Shown: piece by piece, positions 12,413-27,000 of the stretch | How the letters are laid out: each line of letters opens with the position of its first letter | Numbering within the stretch: position 1 is the stretch's first letter | Assembly (NCBI RefSeq): GCF_001949145.1 | Contig: NW_019091362.1 | Coordinates: 2,579,790-2,643,789 of the forward strand | DNA: 64,000 nt | Origin: Acanthaster planci | Taxonomy: Eukaryota > Echinodermata > Asteroidea > Valvatida > Acanthasteridae | Direction of reading: 5' to 3' | Notes under the pieces: generated by a model | Database searches by the model: none | The model's input: only the letters and a program-made list of their open reading frames with translations | What the model was told of the DNA's origin: nothing | Made by a program: the position numbers and the translations under genes

Positions 12413-15400
12413 AGAGTCTTGTCAAGAGCCTGAAGATAAGGCATGAGATGCCTGAATATTCCTTGTTACAAGTTTAACATTTCCAATGAGAAAGCCCTAA
12501 ATCAGGCTTTGGACTGAAAACCAACATCCTTTTACCCATCTATCAGGCACTCTCCAGGCAAGTGAGGACTGCAGACATGAGCCAAGATAAACCTTTATCA
12601 AGTGAGTGTCAAAAGATTTGCTCTCACGGGGCTCAAATCCAAGATGGATCTTGGATTTATATTGTATTGTTGATTTGTATTGTGGTTTACTTCACGGTTT
12701 TGAAACGCAGCGAGCAACAGTTCTCCACCTTTTCCCTTCCTTTTACAGACACTTTAACCTGTAATTACTCAAGGATCAGGTTGTGGCACTGGAATTTTCT
12801 TTTCCATATCATTTTCCATGATGCAGGTTAGAAACTCGGTTAATATACATAGAAAAAAACACCTTTCAAGTCCCTGCCCGGTTTTGCCTTTTTACCTAGT
12901 CCCGTGGGCTACATTGTCTCCAAACTAACAGATGTACCGATACTGACTGATTAGTTTTACCCAGATTTGTTAAGGTTTTACCCTACAGTGGCATGAGGAT
13001 GCTTTGATGCAGAATTCGTGGTCAAGTTGGTTTCATTACTGAAACATCTCAAAAACTGAAAGCATTGTTTAATATAACACTGATCAAGCGAACCATCCAA
13101 ACAAGGCCATCTGTCACAAGAGGGCCCTATTAAAAATCTACTGCACAGAACATCTCTGCCTTGCCTGGCGTGAGTCACAGATGTGTCTACATGTATTTCA
13201 GCATCAGGAGATAACAGGGTTTTCCTTTGCATCCACGGAGGCTCTGCAATAGTCAATAGAGGGCGCTATATCAATCAGTGAAGGGAAAAGACTCAGAGCT
13301 CAGCTACAAGTCTGGCGGACTGTCATCTTTCCCAAAAGCAGTCATGTCTCACTGGGACTGCCACTCATGTACATGTATGTAGATTGATGTTCTAAATGGA
13401 TATGAAATGCCAGTACATGAACACATGAAATCACTGACCTTTTATTAAGTGCACAGAGAGAAAAGGTTAAACCAGATTAACATCACACATCAAGGAATCA
13501 TGCCTCAGTCATAAATGTTTAAGCACAACTTCAGAAAGGTAATCAAAATTAAATTATTTGTACATTTACTAGAATTTGTATTATATGCTTGGGAAATTCG
13601 CTGATGTACATAGTTGGTTTCACACGAAACAAAACCTGGATGTACCGGGTAAACCTAAAAATCAATTTGTAGTTGTTTGTTTCTTGTTTTGTTCTTTTTT
13701 TCCCTTTTTGTCAAGTTGCTTACCATAGTTTTGTTCCTCTTTCCTTTTCCACTATAATACCGGTACTTCATTGAAAAATATCTTTCATCCGGACAGTAAA
13801 ATGATTCACCAGGTAAAAATACATAATATTTAGACACTGTAAGAAAACAAAGCAAACAACCTCACAACCTGAACTCACCCACAGTGCTGTTCATCTAAAA
13901 ACAGCTTGCTGTAACATCATGTACCGGTAATAAACATCCCAACCCTCATCAATGTTTCCGAGTTTCCGGACACAGATTGTGGTAACACTTGAATTTCCTT
14001 ACTACTGATTTTCCCAGAATATTAGTCAAGGAGTGATGTAGTAAAGACACAACAGAGTCTCTGCCTTCACCAACCTCAGAGTCTAACAGAAACAAGTTGT
14101 GAAGACTTTGTTCTCGTTTTCCAATCCAATCCATTCGAATAATGCTGTAAAGACAACATACCATTTTTATTATCATCAAGAAAGTCTTCACCATTTAACA
14201 TCTGATGTTTTATCTAACCACAATGTTTATAAATTCATTGACCGATCCTTCAGAATGGAGCTCAGGAAACTTTTTATCACCACAACAGGAAATATAAATT
14301 TGGGCCAGTGTTTGAGTGACATGATCCTGTGGTCGCAAACCAGGAGGTTAATAAACTCCATCTTAATGGTCTTAAGTTTGTAAATATGGAAACAAAGTTG
14401 CTTGATTTACAAAGCCTACACCTTCTCTTCAAGGATTTTAAAGGATTCTTCACAACACAGGAGTACGCTGATCAGATTTAAATGCATTCATAGCTTCTGG
14501 TTTTGAACCACAAAATGAAAATGTACATAAAATTCACTGTATATTAAATTCCAAGTAAAAGGGAAAGCAAGAATATAAAACTACTATTTTGTAATCATTT
14601 ATCTTGAATAACACTTTCACTTTGAGCCAGTATGACAGTCAATTCCATCACAAGTCCCTTAAGTCCACCATAAGCCACCATTTCAAGTCACAGAGGAAGT
14701 GTGACACAAGCATTCCTTTGTTACTGTTCACCTAGTTACTTGTGGTTTGTTTAGTGAAAAGACTTGCACCTGGACTTCTGAATGGCCTTGGGATGGACAT
14801 GACTACAACACTGCTTTCAGCCATTCCCTTTGACTAATCCAGAAATGCAAATTAATAACAAAGGCATTTTTTTGTTAGGATTGTTCAGTTTGCCGACAAC
14901 TTTGAGGGATTTTGGGTTTCAAAGCTTATCCTTCCTGTCCCCTGTGTTATCTTATGGTTCTCTGTTCAAAATCGATGCCATCCTATCCAAACGATTTGTA
15001 AAATTTCCAAAGCGGGCACATTTTAGTTTCTGGCTACAGATTACAGAAACTGGAGCCATAGTGGCACAGTCGACTTTGTCAAACCCTGACAAGCATCCAA
15101 CAAGTAATTTTTTCCTGGCTGGCCACCAGGACTTACTTCGGGCTAGCAGCAAGTATGTCTGTTTCTTTTTGTCAAAGTTTATTTTGGAAGAGTTTTATGA
15201 GAAGCATTTTGAGGTGTTCACTGGAGAATTTTGTAAGTGCTCTTGGTTCTTCTTCTTAAAGTAAGCCTCCATTTCCCTGAAGTGATTTCTTAGTTAAAAG
15301 AACCAAAAACAAGCAAACAATAATCAATTATCAACCAAATAGTCATTGCAGGCCGAATAAAAAGTACAGACACTGAAACACAGAGTCCCATCACTTGACT

Positions 15401-15583
15401 CCAGTTAATAACCACCCCAAACCTATGGTATTCGCGGGGTGCCCAATTTTAGTCATATTCCTGAACGTATCTTATACATTTGCAACCCTTAGTGAGATGG
15501 TACCAGGTGATTCTGGGGGTTGGATTGAAATCGTAGAATAGAGTCTGGTTCTTTATATTTAATGTTTTCAAATGAATACACTT

Positions 15584-15739
15584 CGTTGGGGAATTAGACT
15601 GAAATTGGGTTCCCCGCGAATGCAGTCTATTATTAACAAGTTTGTCCTGCTCACTACAGGTACGTTGGGGAATCTGACTGAAATTGGGTCCTCCGCGAAT
15701 ACAATCTATTATTAACAAGTTTGTCCTGCTCACTACAGG
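15584..15739. repeat. Tandem duplication of a unit of about 79 bases
   Basis: Two adjacent copies begin CGTTGGGGAAT and run to TGTCCTGCTCACTACAGG (15584-15660 and 15663-15739). They differ at only a handful of positions in about 77, so the duplication is recent. There is no coding frame with support. Confidence 0.85.
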
Positions 15740-17807
15740 TAACCACCTTTTTTACAAAAGCAAGAGATAACTTTAGAAACCTCATGAAACATGTTTTTAT
15801 CCTCAGCTGAGTGGAAGGCAATGACCTGTCAATTATTCAAACCTATAAAACACACGGAAATCAAACAATTTAGTAAGGGCACTTACCTTCACTCCTCCCA
15901 AGTCCGAAAGACCTCAGTGGCACCAATTCAGAAAATGAAAGTCTTCAGTTTAAACAGAGACATGAATTTTTAAAGTCTTGTGCTCCAGAAGTGATGTAGT
16001 CCTGTCACGGTGACTACCACAAGATAGGATGGTCTGCCGGTAGGTCCAGCATCCACCATTGCCAGATCATAGAAAGTTTATTTGATCAAATACCCAACCC
16101 ACACAATCGCCTGGGGCTTACCAAAAAGTGAAGCAACCCCAACAAACTTTTGGGGATTTGGCAATGACACCACAAATCCTTGACTAGTCTTGTGTTGAGG
16201 TTGAGGATTGGTGGTCGGTCCAGAGAAACCACAGTGCAATCAGGAAAACAGGAGAAAACAGAGACCAGCTGTTTGCCTTAACCTGGCTAAAAGCCCTCAA
16301 GGAGCGGAAAGCCATTACCTTGTCGGTTCCTATGAACTTCAGGGCTGTGGTGAAGTTTGCTTGTCAGCAGCTTGGCCATAGGGTAACAGACACACTCAAT
16401 GAAATTGGGCATCAAAATGACAGGTAGGTCTGCCATCTCCGGAGTTCTCTTCAGTCAGAAATTGAGCTTTATAATCTGTGCGCAAATTATCACTGCTTCA
16501 AAAAGACCACTGTATCAAAACAAAATTGTAAAAAACTTGTTTCTTACTTGGAGACACTTTTGCAAAAGGTAAACTTCAGTATAAACGGCATAGCGCATAA
16601 AAGCATTGTTATCTGCGGTTTTATGATCTACATGTACCGGTACATGTACCTTTATGATGATTTAGCACAACAAATAAGTACAGATTTATTCGTAGTCACA
16701 AGAACCTTCTTCCTGGATTTGCAATCAAATCACTGCCCCGGGCCTTCGATCAGAATAATAAATAGACCAACTTGCCTAATCCTCATCATTTATTTCCGAA
16801 CACACACACACACAAAATCCACCACAAACCTGACCCCAGGGAGAAAAAATAAACACCATATAATATTACAGTTTCGGAATAATTGTGACCGGACTGTTCA
16901 ACCCACAACCTTGTCAGACACTGCAGAATATTTCACAAGTGTAGCTAAATCCTTTCAAAGAAGGCCGCAGGCCACATTATACAAGCCACGATGAAAAATG
17001 CGTTGGTGGGGCAGGCGTCATGTTACTTGACAGCAAATTGCAGGAAAATGTCTCTCAAGTGTCCAGGCATTCACTGTTAATCATCAGTCAGGAGTAAAGA
17101 ATGTTTAGCTAGGTTTGATTTTCAATGTCTGGAACAATTTCAGACAAATAAAACATTTGGGATGAAGGCGGTTCTGCCTGTTGAGGTCACTGAACACTTT
17201 AGAGGAAAAATGGCACCCCCTCTCGACTCCATTTAGTAAAGAGAGAAACTGCATAATATGTACTTGGTTTTTCTCCTTGCTGGAACGAGAGATGGCGTGC
17301 TTTGACATAGCAGCAATAGTCATTTGGTGGTGACTCACCACATGCACACAAGTTTACACACATATGGTGCAAGACATGCTAAGTATGCATTTACCACCTT
17401 GTGTTCATCACAAACACCTCGGTGTGTGCTAGTTGCTCGAGTGGAACAACTCATCCCCCACCCCTGCCCCACCAGCCTCTCCTTTGCTGATGAGGGGGAG
17501 GCTTCAAGTTGGAGCTAATAAGATTTATGTGAGAATATCATGGATGGACTGCGCCTGGTCTACAAGAGCCAGTGATAAAGGGCATACAACATCCATACTC
17601 CTTCATGGGCACATGGCACAGATTTATTTGACATTAATTTTCATCTGATTGGGCACAAACTCACATCTTTTCGGAGTAACAGTGCACCTGGACATGGATG
17701 CATAGCTGAAATGCCACAGCAGAGTCTTTAACAGGCATTTTTTCTTCCCCCCACCGATTGAGCACTTTTGTATACAACGTCTCAGGTCCTGTAACAGGTC
17801 TTGAATG

Positions 17808-17982
17808 AATACGGGCGATTCACAATAGTGCGTCTCTATGAGTATGCAATGCGTTGACCAATCACTGTGTGCGAAATCTGTCAACCCTTTCCAAACGCGC
17901 ACTGGGTCGACAGATTCCGTGCATTGTGATTGGTCAACGCGTTGCAAACTCTTGGAACGCACTATTGTAAAATGCCCGTATT
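17808..17982. mobile_element. Palindromic foldback element, family A copy 1
   Basis: The element starts AATACGGGC and ends GCCCGTATT, and the two halves are largely inverse complements, including CAATGCGTTGACCAATCAC on the left and GTGATTGGTCAACGCGTTG on the right. It shares most of its length with 40131-40306. TTGAAT occurs just outside both ends, consistent with a short target duplication. There is no coding capacity, so it is a MITE-like element that needs an external transposase. Confidence 0.85.
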
Positions 17983-18100
17983 GTTGAATTGTAAAAGTCA
18001 CTTTGACCTTACCAAAAAACGCCAAGGCTGATCTTTCATAACAAAACTTAACTGTTCAATGTACACAGTGCAACTGTAATGTTGCAGGCAAGTTCGTCAT

Positions 18101-18215
18101 AGGACTATCACAAGTCAGGTCAGAAGTAGGCCTCAAACTCTGCAGACAAGTAATAACAAAGGCATACCATTGTCCCTGTTAATTTGAATAGTTTGTGACT
18201 TGCATACTCAAGACT
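18101..18215. repeat. Dispersed repeat copy 2
   Basis: Shares GGACTATCACAAG, CAGAAGTA, AACAAAGGCATACCATTGT and TTTGAATAGTTTGTGACTTG with the element at 7891 in the same order and orientation, but is clearly diverged. The inverted arms have decayed. It lies about 120 bases to the right of family A copy 1. Confidence 0.45.
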
Positions 18216-21200
18216 AGATAATGGGTGTCACAAGGATTGTTGGGGGAGGGGGAAACAAACTACTTTTTATGGGGGGAGGATTTCCAGAGTCAGGGGGCAA
18301 CAGATACAGATAATTAACAATTACTAGTGGGAGTGGGCCAATTTGCATTATTTGTATTATTTTTTTTCAAGCAACTTGGTGATTTTCATCCCCTTTTGTC
18401 TCTATTTTTCTTTTTTTTAACTTTTTCCTCAGTTTTCCTTCCCTTTTTTATTTCTATTATTTTTGAATTTTTTCCAGGGAGGGACAATACCCTCTCACGA
18501 TGCCTATGGACCGAATGACTTGGGATTGGACTTGACTTAACCACTTCCCTTTAAAACACGACATCAGCTCCCTGCTCTCTTCATTCCAGCACAGCTAGAA
18601 AAGTGCACTCTGATCTGCCGATCTCCTGGGTGAAATTATGGTACCAGGATCCTATACCACAGCACCCCAGAGGGACTCCCAACCCTCCAATAAGATGGGC
18701 TGAAACCAAAGGAGCGCCTCAAAGCTCAGTCAACCCATTACTCTCCCCTCCACCCAACATCTCCCCACAGGCAAATTACACACGCCCCCAATGCCAATGC
18801 CCCCTCTGACAATTCTTTTCCTACCACCGCTGGTACCGGTAGGCTGGGTGACCAGTGTTTGCCAGCAGAAATAACAAAGATGTCAAAGTCATTGACTTGT
18901 GCACCCCTTGTAATCTGATTATTAACACTCCCAACTCATGGCCTGCAGAATTGATAGCCTACTCAGACCACCTTATGACAGACACTTCACATAACACTGG
19001 GCAGACTGAGAAATTCTGTCACTATCTACTTTTTTTAATCATGAAGCATTCCATCTTCAGCACGCAAACTGTAGGCTTTTCACAAAGCAAATTGAAATTA
19101 TAAGACATTGATTTTTCAGATAGAACACTTCTGATATATTTTACTACTGCCTATAGACTTAAAAACTTTGACTTGGAATAATCGAAAACAAATATGACAA
19201 TAAATTCCCCAGCTGGGCAGTATCAGAACAAATTAGCAAACTTCACATGACCTTCATTCATTATTCATGTGTGTGAGCAATGTCCTAGTGCCACAAGCGA
19301 TCATATGTCCACTGGTGTCAATTGCATTGACAACTGCCGTGACAAATACTGACTGACAGGGAAACTAGGACTCCAGCAAAGACAATTAAAACATGCAGTC
19401 AAAGTATATGTCCAAAGTCACTTCATCCTGTGAATCAACCACTGCATGATTCTTAGAAACTTTTTTAGACAGAGATCGCTTGTCCAAATAAAACTGCCCT
19501 GGTAACTTTTAGTGGGCAGAAGTGACGAGTAAAAGTAATTAACCAGCTTGAAAAAAAAAAACTGAAATGAAAGTTCATCTTCCCCAACTGGGGCTGACGT
19601 TGATGCGCAAAAGTCTCACTAAGTACAACAACCCACAAAATATTACCAACAAATACTGTTTTTACAAAAGACTCCTTTGCCAACATAGATGCACATGCTG
19701 GGAAATGTCAGTGTATGTGACATTTACAAATTTGTTCAGATTATCCATAAAAACCAGTCTGCCCAATGTCAGGCAGGGTGCCTTAATCAACTCCGTTTGA
19801 ATCAACTCTTTGTTCTCATTATAAATCACCCCCATGACCTATGACACACAGAGCAACGACCTCGGCCATGCCCACACGGATTGAAGTTTGCCGAACCACA
19901 AATTCCAGTTCAAGTTCAGGGAATTTTGAGGAAGAGAAAGAGTTGGTGGCCAGATTTCAGAGAGGGGTGACTGGGCCGGATGAACTGACAGACAGAATTT
20001 TCAACTGCTGCAGACTCCCAAGGGCACCATGGATGCTTGGTAGACACTCATTACAAGTGGCAGATGGGGCTGAGGTGAAGGGAAATCCTACCAAATTTCT
20101 GCAGGATGTTGCTTAAAATCCACAGAAAAAAACAGGTTACAAAAAAAGTTTACATTATGTCTCTTGGAAAAGTACACATGACATCAATAAGATGACCATC
20201 ACTTTAAAAAAAAGTCAATAAAATATTCTGGGAATAAAAATACCAATGTCATCCTGTGAACAAAATATTGTTTTATGTCACCGAATAAATGCATTATGTC
20301 ACATGGCAAAAATACACTAAACAAACAAATGGCTGGCTAGACCAGTTTTTCCACTGCCTGCCTTAATTGAGGTTACCCACCTCACCAATATCAGTGACCA
20401 GCTCTCAGCCTATATTTGGCTCATGTTGCCACCTCATACTGAAAACAAAATTCAAGAAAAAAATTAGGCCTACAGAAACCCCAAAATTTGTTTATAGCTC
20501 TTGTTGAGAATGTTCTGATCATTAATGAAAGCCACAAAATAGAAGACAGACTAATTTAGAGGAAACGGATCTACAATAAATGTACCATAAGACTACGGGC
20601 ATATGGAACTTTTTAAGGCTTCTGGGCTCTGTCTGCCGACATACTTACATTTGCTCCAGGGACTTTTCTTTTTTTCAAACATCACTGCCAGCTCCTTCTC
20701 ATTCCCAACCCAGGGGAAACCCCAGGCTAGACCACCCTCCATTCCGATTTCCACCAGACCCTGAAACCCGCCACATGCCTCAGTCGCCAACTTGAGAATG
20801 AGCAGACAGACAAACCAGGATGCCACCAATTATCTGAGGGTGCATTCATCATCAGCAGAAGGGGGACACTTGGAACACTGTTTGGTGGGCCAAACAAGTG
20901 AAAAACCTGACTACAGTATAGTTTCCTCTTCAGCCAACAGTCTTTAAAACGAACATGCTCGATGAAGGATTTCCATCAGCATATCCTCCCATCCGCATTT
21001 TGAAGTATTTTGGACAGCAGAGGGCATAATACAAGCAATCTAAGTCCAAATTTTGTTCTCTTCCTTCATTTTTACCTTGATCAGGAATGAAACTGAAGGA
21101 AAATTAAATATCCACAAAATAATCAGCTGAGGGTTTGAGGGCCCCACAGCTGCATGGAGTTTATGCCATACATTGTGTTTGCCTACATGTATCAGCACCC

Positions 21201-23987
21201 CTCAAAATACCCATTTCTTGTACTCAAAATTAATTTTTATATGTAAAAAAATATTTTAGCAAAATTTTCCAGATTTTAAAAGAGAAGTTTTGAAATCCTG
21301 AAATCAGGAAAAATCTTGACAAAATCTCAACCCCACTCAATTAACCTATGCATATTATGCAGAATTAGAAAGCCAAACATCTAATAGGAAAATTTGGTTC
21401 AAACATGGCTGGAATCAGAAACAATAATTAAAAACTTTCTCTGGATGTTGGATTCTATGTGATAAAGAAGGATTGACAAGTTTGTATTCACTGAGATAGA
21501 GTGTATCCAATTAAAAAATTGTGACATTAATTACTTGCAAAAAGGAACTGCTCAAATGCCATGGCATAACGTATTGCCTACAGCTACACAAACTTCATGT
21601 CCACAACTGACAACCATTTACAAGTCACATGAGACAGACTAAATGATAGTGAATGACAACTTGGGGAATTGTAGTCAATTTCCGTGTCCAGGAACAGAAG
21701 TCAAAGAATCGAGAACCACAGGCCTTCCCAGTAACTGACAGGAATTATTCCATGTGCTACCAAACAATAAAAAGCCAGCTGTTCTACTTCGTAAATTATC
21801 AACACCTGCACAAATGCACAGGAGAAAGAACACTGCCATTTGAAAATAAAAGATGGGATATTCTGCTAAAAAAGTACACTGACACAATCAGGTGAATCCA
21901 TTTATAGTGCATCTGTCCTTTATGCAAATGCAAGCTGTTAACTGGTGGTACTAGACAAAAAAAGATAATGTACCTGCAAAACCCAATGACAGAATTCATT
22001 CAAAATGCTTACTGACATTTTATGACATTTTTCCCTATTAGCTATTGTGCTAGACTTCCAAGGTTTTGACAGATGCTACAAAACGTGGAGAAATACCGGC
22101 AGGACAATTTACAACAGAAACGTGCTAATTTTGCATGCACAGTTACCACTGTACCTGATCACAATTCGACGTAAACTAAAGTGCAATGAATCTGGCAAGG
22201 TTAGTGTGTGCACAAGTAATAATCAATACCTGTTACAGGAACCAAATGCACTTCTATAGTACAGTAACCTGCAACAACTATGCATGTCATAGTCGAGGGA
22301 ATGACCTCACAAATTACTTTATTGTATTTCTGCATGTACACGTAGTTTGTTTCATATTTCAGGAATATGGATACAATGAACAGGTGGGAAAAAATAGTGC
22401 AGTTCTAACCAAAATTTGCAAATATGACAATCTGGTAAATGTTTGAACTTTGTCTCCAATAGATAATCCAATTGTCCAATAGAATCCTGCAGTTCTGGCT
22501 TCAGGTACAATGTATATTTCATTTTCAACAATCTATTTTGCAAAGAAAATTTTGACAATCAACAAGTATTAACTTTGGAGCCTTCCAGAACAAAGCAAAA
22601 CATCAGAAGTCTGGTAAACTGGCCCAACGGTATGAGGCTAGAATTAAATTCATCACATCTTGCAGAACGCTCAAGCGTAAGCCATTTTCACACAAAATGA
22701 AATATTTGTCATTATGGTGCATCACCAAATGCTCAAAAAGGGCCTACGTCCCCATGCGACTTCAGACAGCCGACAACGGCCCTATTAACTTCAGGTGAAA
22801 GTCCACTCCTCTGAGGACTTCGCCACTGTCCCACACCATGGGTTGGGTTTCTGCAATAACTGGGTCCTTAGATGAAAATGGCATGCCCTGAATCCAGATT
22901 ATGAGGATATGACTGGGCCAGATGGGATAACAAATGTTGACATAAGAGGCACTCGGCTTGACTATTCCCTGGCATTTCTCGAGGGATCTGTCCCAATAAC
23001 AAGTACTGGTTATTGATTTCTATTTTACTTAATTATTATTTCTAACGTTCGTGACTATGTATGTCATTTCAAAAATCAACCTACAGACTCATTGAACAAT
23101 TTCCTTTTTTTTTTCTCTCAGCTCTCAGAATTATCTGATATGAAGATTTTGAGAAACGATTTATCACAGGGAAAAGTTCGACTTCCTGCATGTTTTGGAT
23201 GATTACTTCGTACTCTCATTTCATTTGTGGAATCCAACAAAATACAAGAGCTTGTCAAGCATGCCAAACAAAACTGCAGTATTTGATAAAGCCCACAACT
23301 TACGGCAGTGAACAGAGACAGAAGTGACACTAGTCAACAAGTCTAAAATTGGCTCAAATTAAAGAAAAACAAACTGCCCATTAATGGTTGAAGCAAAAGT
23401 AAAATACTAGCAAATAAAAACAACTGACCCAAAGTCCAAGAAATAATTCTCTCGACAGCAGCTTACCTTCTGCAAAGCCTGGATGGCCCTTTCAAATGAA
23501 ACCAGTCACTTGATGAATATTGATGAACTTGATGGGCAAGCTGCAGAAATATGAACTGCTACCGACTGGCAGGAATGTATGAGTATCACACTCCAAAATC
23601 ATTCAAAGGTATATAAGTAGACATAACAACATTTGAAAGTGATCCGCTTAATGCCAGCAACCACCACCAACTCAATACTAACATGGGTTAAGGAATCATA
23701 ACACCACAAGTGCACGGTGTGATGTTATGGAACACAGCACATGGCACAGTGTTATGACTGACTCTGCAGTAAGTTACACGCATGATTATACCTGCAACTG
23801 TGGATGATACCACTTTCAGATATGGGTGTGTGCCGCAGGGATCGGCGCCGTGTGTCAATTTCACACGCACTCCGTATTCCTGTGTGGGATGTGACTGTGT
23901 GCCATTCCCATAGTTTAATCAGAACCATTAGAAATGTTTTGATGAAGTAATAGAGACATGCTCCAGTTGTAGGCTTCTGTTTTACCG

Positions 23988-24063
23988 GTACATATACTAG
24001 TACATGTACATGTACAGGGTGTACATGTAACATGTATGTACTTGTACATGTACACATGTATGT
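23988..24063. repeat. TACATGTA-rich cluster
   Basis: Dense array of ACATGTA and GTACATGT words with an adjoining TACCGGTA. The same words form shorter clusters near 33107-33130, 37112-37210, 42118-42190 and 43822. They are simple palindromic sequence, not a coding or array locus. Confidence 0.7.
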
Positions 24064-27000
24064 CAAAAGTCCAAGCATTGAGTAAGTCATCTCGTGATAC
24101 TGGTGTCTGTCCTGGCTGTTAGCCACGAGAACACTGGCTCACAAACAGGTCTCTTGGAGGCTGCTTCAAGACACATGTGCAATGGAGGGGGCAAGACAGT
24201 AGCAAAATTACATCACAAAAACTAATGTGAGCATCATAGCTGATGTACGATTAAGCTGATACTAAACAGGCCTCATTCCAATGGTGCACCTGACTAAATT
24301 ACCGTAACTTGATTGCATTTCACTTCCGTCTTCTTAGCAGGCAACAAGACATCTGCATATATCAGTACTTTAGGCAGGATTTTAAAAGTAAAAAAAGTCC
24401 ACGAACATACCCCTTTACCTTTCTGTTTCCCACAATACCCAACAAAAACAAAAATGTGGCAATCCATTTGATTCAATCTGTGATCATGACGTATGTAAAT
24501 CCAGTGTACACATGTACATGGGGAGGCTCTCTTTATCAACATTGACTCTTTTTGTCATCCATCTTAGACAAACATTCAGTCTCCCACAATGATTCTCCTC
24601 CCCCCCCCGGATTCCTATTTGTATCTGGTGGAACCACCTGAGAGGGGGATAGCCCACAATGCACGGGTATCCTTTAACCCGGAGAACCTGCGGAGGCTTC
24701 CTTGCCTAATATTAAGCCATAATTGGCTGTTTTGTTGGGAAGTGGCATTAAGTGTACGCCATGCAAAGAAATGATGACACAAATATGGGGGTGTCTCAGA
24801 TGACAGTAGTCTTTCCTTGAGGGCGCTCTTTGAAGGGACTTTTCACATAGCCTGTTTTACAGGTTGGCAGACATTACTAACAAACTACTTGTACCAAAAA
24901 AGGGTTTTCAAAAAATAATGCTAGAAAAGTGTACATATTCCCTAAAGTTCACCCTGAACAAGTTTACCCCAGTCTAATGAGTAGACAACCATTAACTTCA
25001 AGGATGTAAATTCTTCAAGTCTCCAGATCCTAGGTAAAAATAACAGGGCCTAAATTAAATCCTCTGTGGCCTCCACTTGATCCTTTTACACACCCGACTG
25101 ACTTTCAATCACATCTTTCGGACTGCGTTTGTAAACAGAACCAACTCCAATCCAAAACTTCCTTTCTGCAGAGGTGAGAAGAGTCATTTACTGCAACCAA
25201 CAACAAGCTGTACCAGAATAATGCAAACCTCCCTAAACTAGATGATTTGAATAGTCACCCGGCCTCGCTCCACAATGGTGGTCTAATGCCATCAGGAAAT
25301 TGAGCATGCAGGACAAAACGTCCCTCTGAACTCTGAGTTACCTTGGCGTGCTTTGCTGAGCTCTCCATTCACCAAGCTCCCTATTAACCGACCTCGGTAA
25401 TGCCTCCAATCCACACGATCCACCCCACCCACCTCACCCACCTTCTCGTCCCATCTACATGTTGGTTGAAAACCTAAAGAAAATGTTTTCTTTTCACTTG
25501 TTCCAGGTAAACGCAGTAATGTAGAACGATGCTCATCTGCATCTTTATCATAATCAAAGAGGCTATTTTCCAGGTAAATGAACTGTTTACCTCAGAAGCC
25601 AGTAAGTTACTGTAACATAAGAAACAGTTTCAGGCTGCCTCAGTGTGAGACTAAGAGAGCCTACATGTACTTTCAAACAGAAATATGTTTCCATTTAGAG
25701 AAACAAAGGGGGGGTGCTTTCAAGTTGTTATTCTTTTTTCACTGCAATCAAGAACTGCAACAAGAAAATCCAACAGGTGTCTTGGACCAAAGAATATGAT
25801 TACCCAGGACCCTTCTCTCCAAATCACATCTTTCCCACTAAAGGGCAAGGATTAATATAACTGTTAACTGCTCATACCCACTGAGCACCAAGAATTCAGG
25901 GATAATCCTATTAAGTTAGCTTAGACCAGTTAATCTTAATCCCTATTGTAATCCCTGTTGACTATTGATTCTGAAGGCAAGTGGCTCTATCCTGGTGGCT
26001 TGCTTTTGTTCAGGTTGCTAGTTTAACACTGGGCAGGTATGAAAGAATGCTGCAGTCTGCACAAGGAAATTCAGAGACTGAACTTTTCTTTTTTAACATT
26101 TCAAACATTCGAAGGTACAGAGGGACTGTGAAACCAGAGCAGTTGGTACTTTTTAACCACTTGTCAATGGCTTACTTTCAAATGTATGAAAAATTTAGCA
26201 AGCAAGTTTTTTTTTTAAGCCAAGAGACATTTGAAAAGTATTTGTACGATATTTCTTAGCACAACCTCAAATTTTTCAACACCCTAGGGTGCACCACTGG
26301 ACATTATTGGCTACCATGCATGCAAAATGACTAAATTGAAGTTCAACGCACAGTTTGCTTCAACAGATACCTACGACTGTGTCTTGTATGCCCATAATAA
26401 AGGGGCATTTGTGTCTTTTAAACGTCACCTGGTGCATTTGATGTTTCATCAGCCAGCAGTGTCTACCGGTATACGTACATGTACATACAGCCTAGCCAGA
26501 TCTTTGTGTGATGAAGCCCTTGTCAACAGAGGGCAGCATATAATGTGACCACTAACAAGAACTCTTGAAGCTGTTTAGCTCAACAGTGATAAAACAACTA
26601 GGGTCTGCCCGTTTTAGGTCACAGTTGTGTTTTTTCCTACAAGTGGCTGCTAAAACTACATGCGTGGCTGGCCATCAGAACAAAAGTACCGGTAAAAGAA
26701 CAATTCCTAAAATGTTAAAAATTCCACACTGCTATCACAACACCAAACAAACATCCAGCTCTCTTTAAACTTAACGGGTACAAATGTACAGATTGAGGAA
26801 ATTTGAGGTGAACAACCACAAAGTGTGATTTTTCAGCAAACTCTGGCCACCCATACAAATTGTAGGCAAGATGAAAATGGTCTATTACAACCCCCGCCAA
26901 CAAAAAAATCAACAGACTAATGCCTTAGAAGGTTCCAAAGTTGTTTTGAAAACATATACATGTATTCTGACAGGTCTGCTGTGTGTACTGGTATTTAATA

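Larger units (their letters stand above)
8038..15583. other. Non-coding stretch with small repeats
   Basis: Apart from the palindromes and tRNA-like segment at 12.2-12.4 kb I see no gene. About 11300-11420 is a complex, non-repetitive island with homeodomain-like words, possibly a regulatory element. No frame with exon boundaries was found. Confidence 0.5.

Noticed and set aside
14830-15264. 144-codon plus-strand frame
   Set aside because: Phe- and Leu-rich, as expected for T-rich non-coding DNA; the opposite strand is open too. No exon boundaries or motif.
23988-24063. TACATGTA array considered as a CRISPR-like or satellite locus
   Set aside because: No regular unit or spacers; the word is scattered across the whole window, so it is simple-sequence background.
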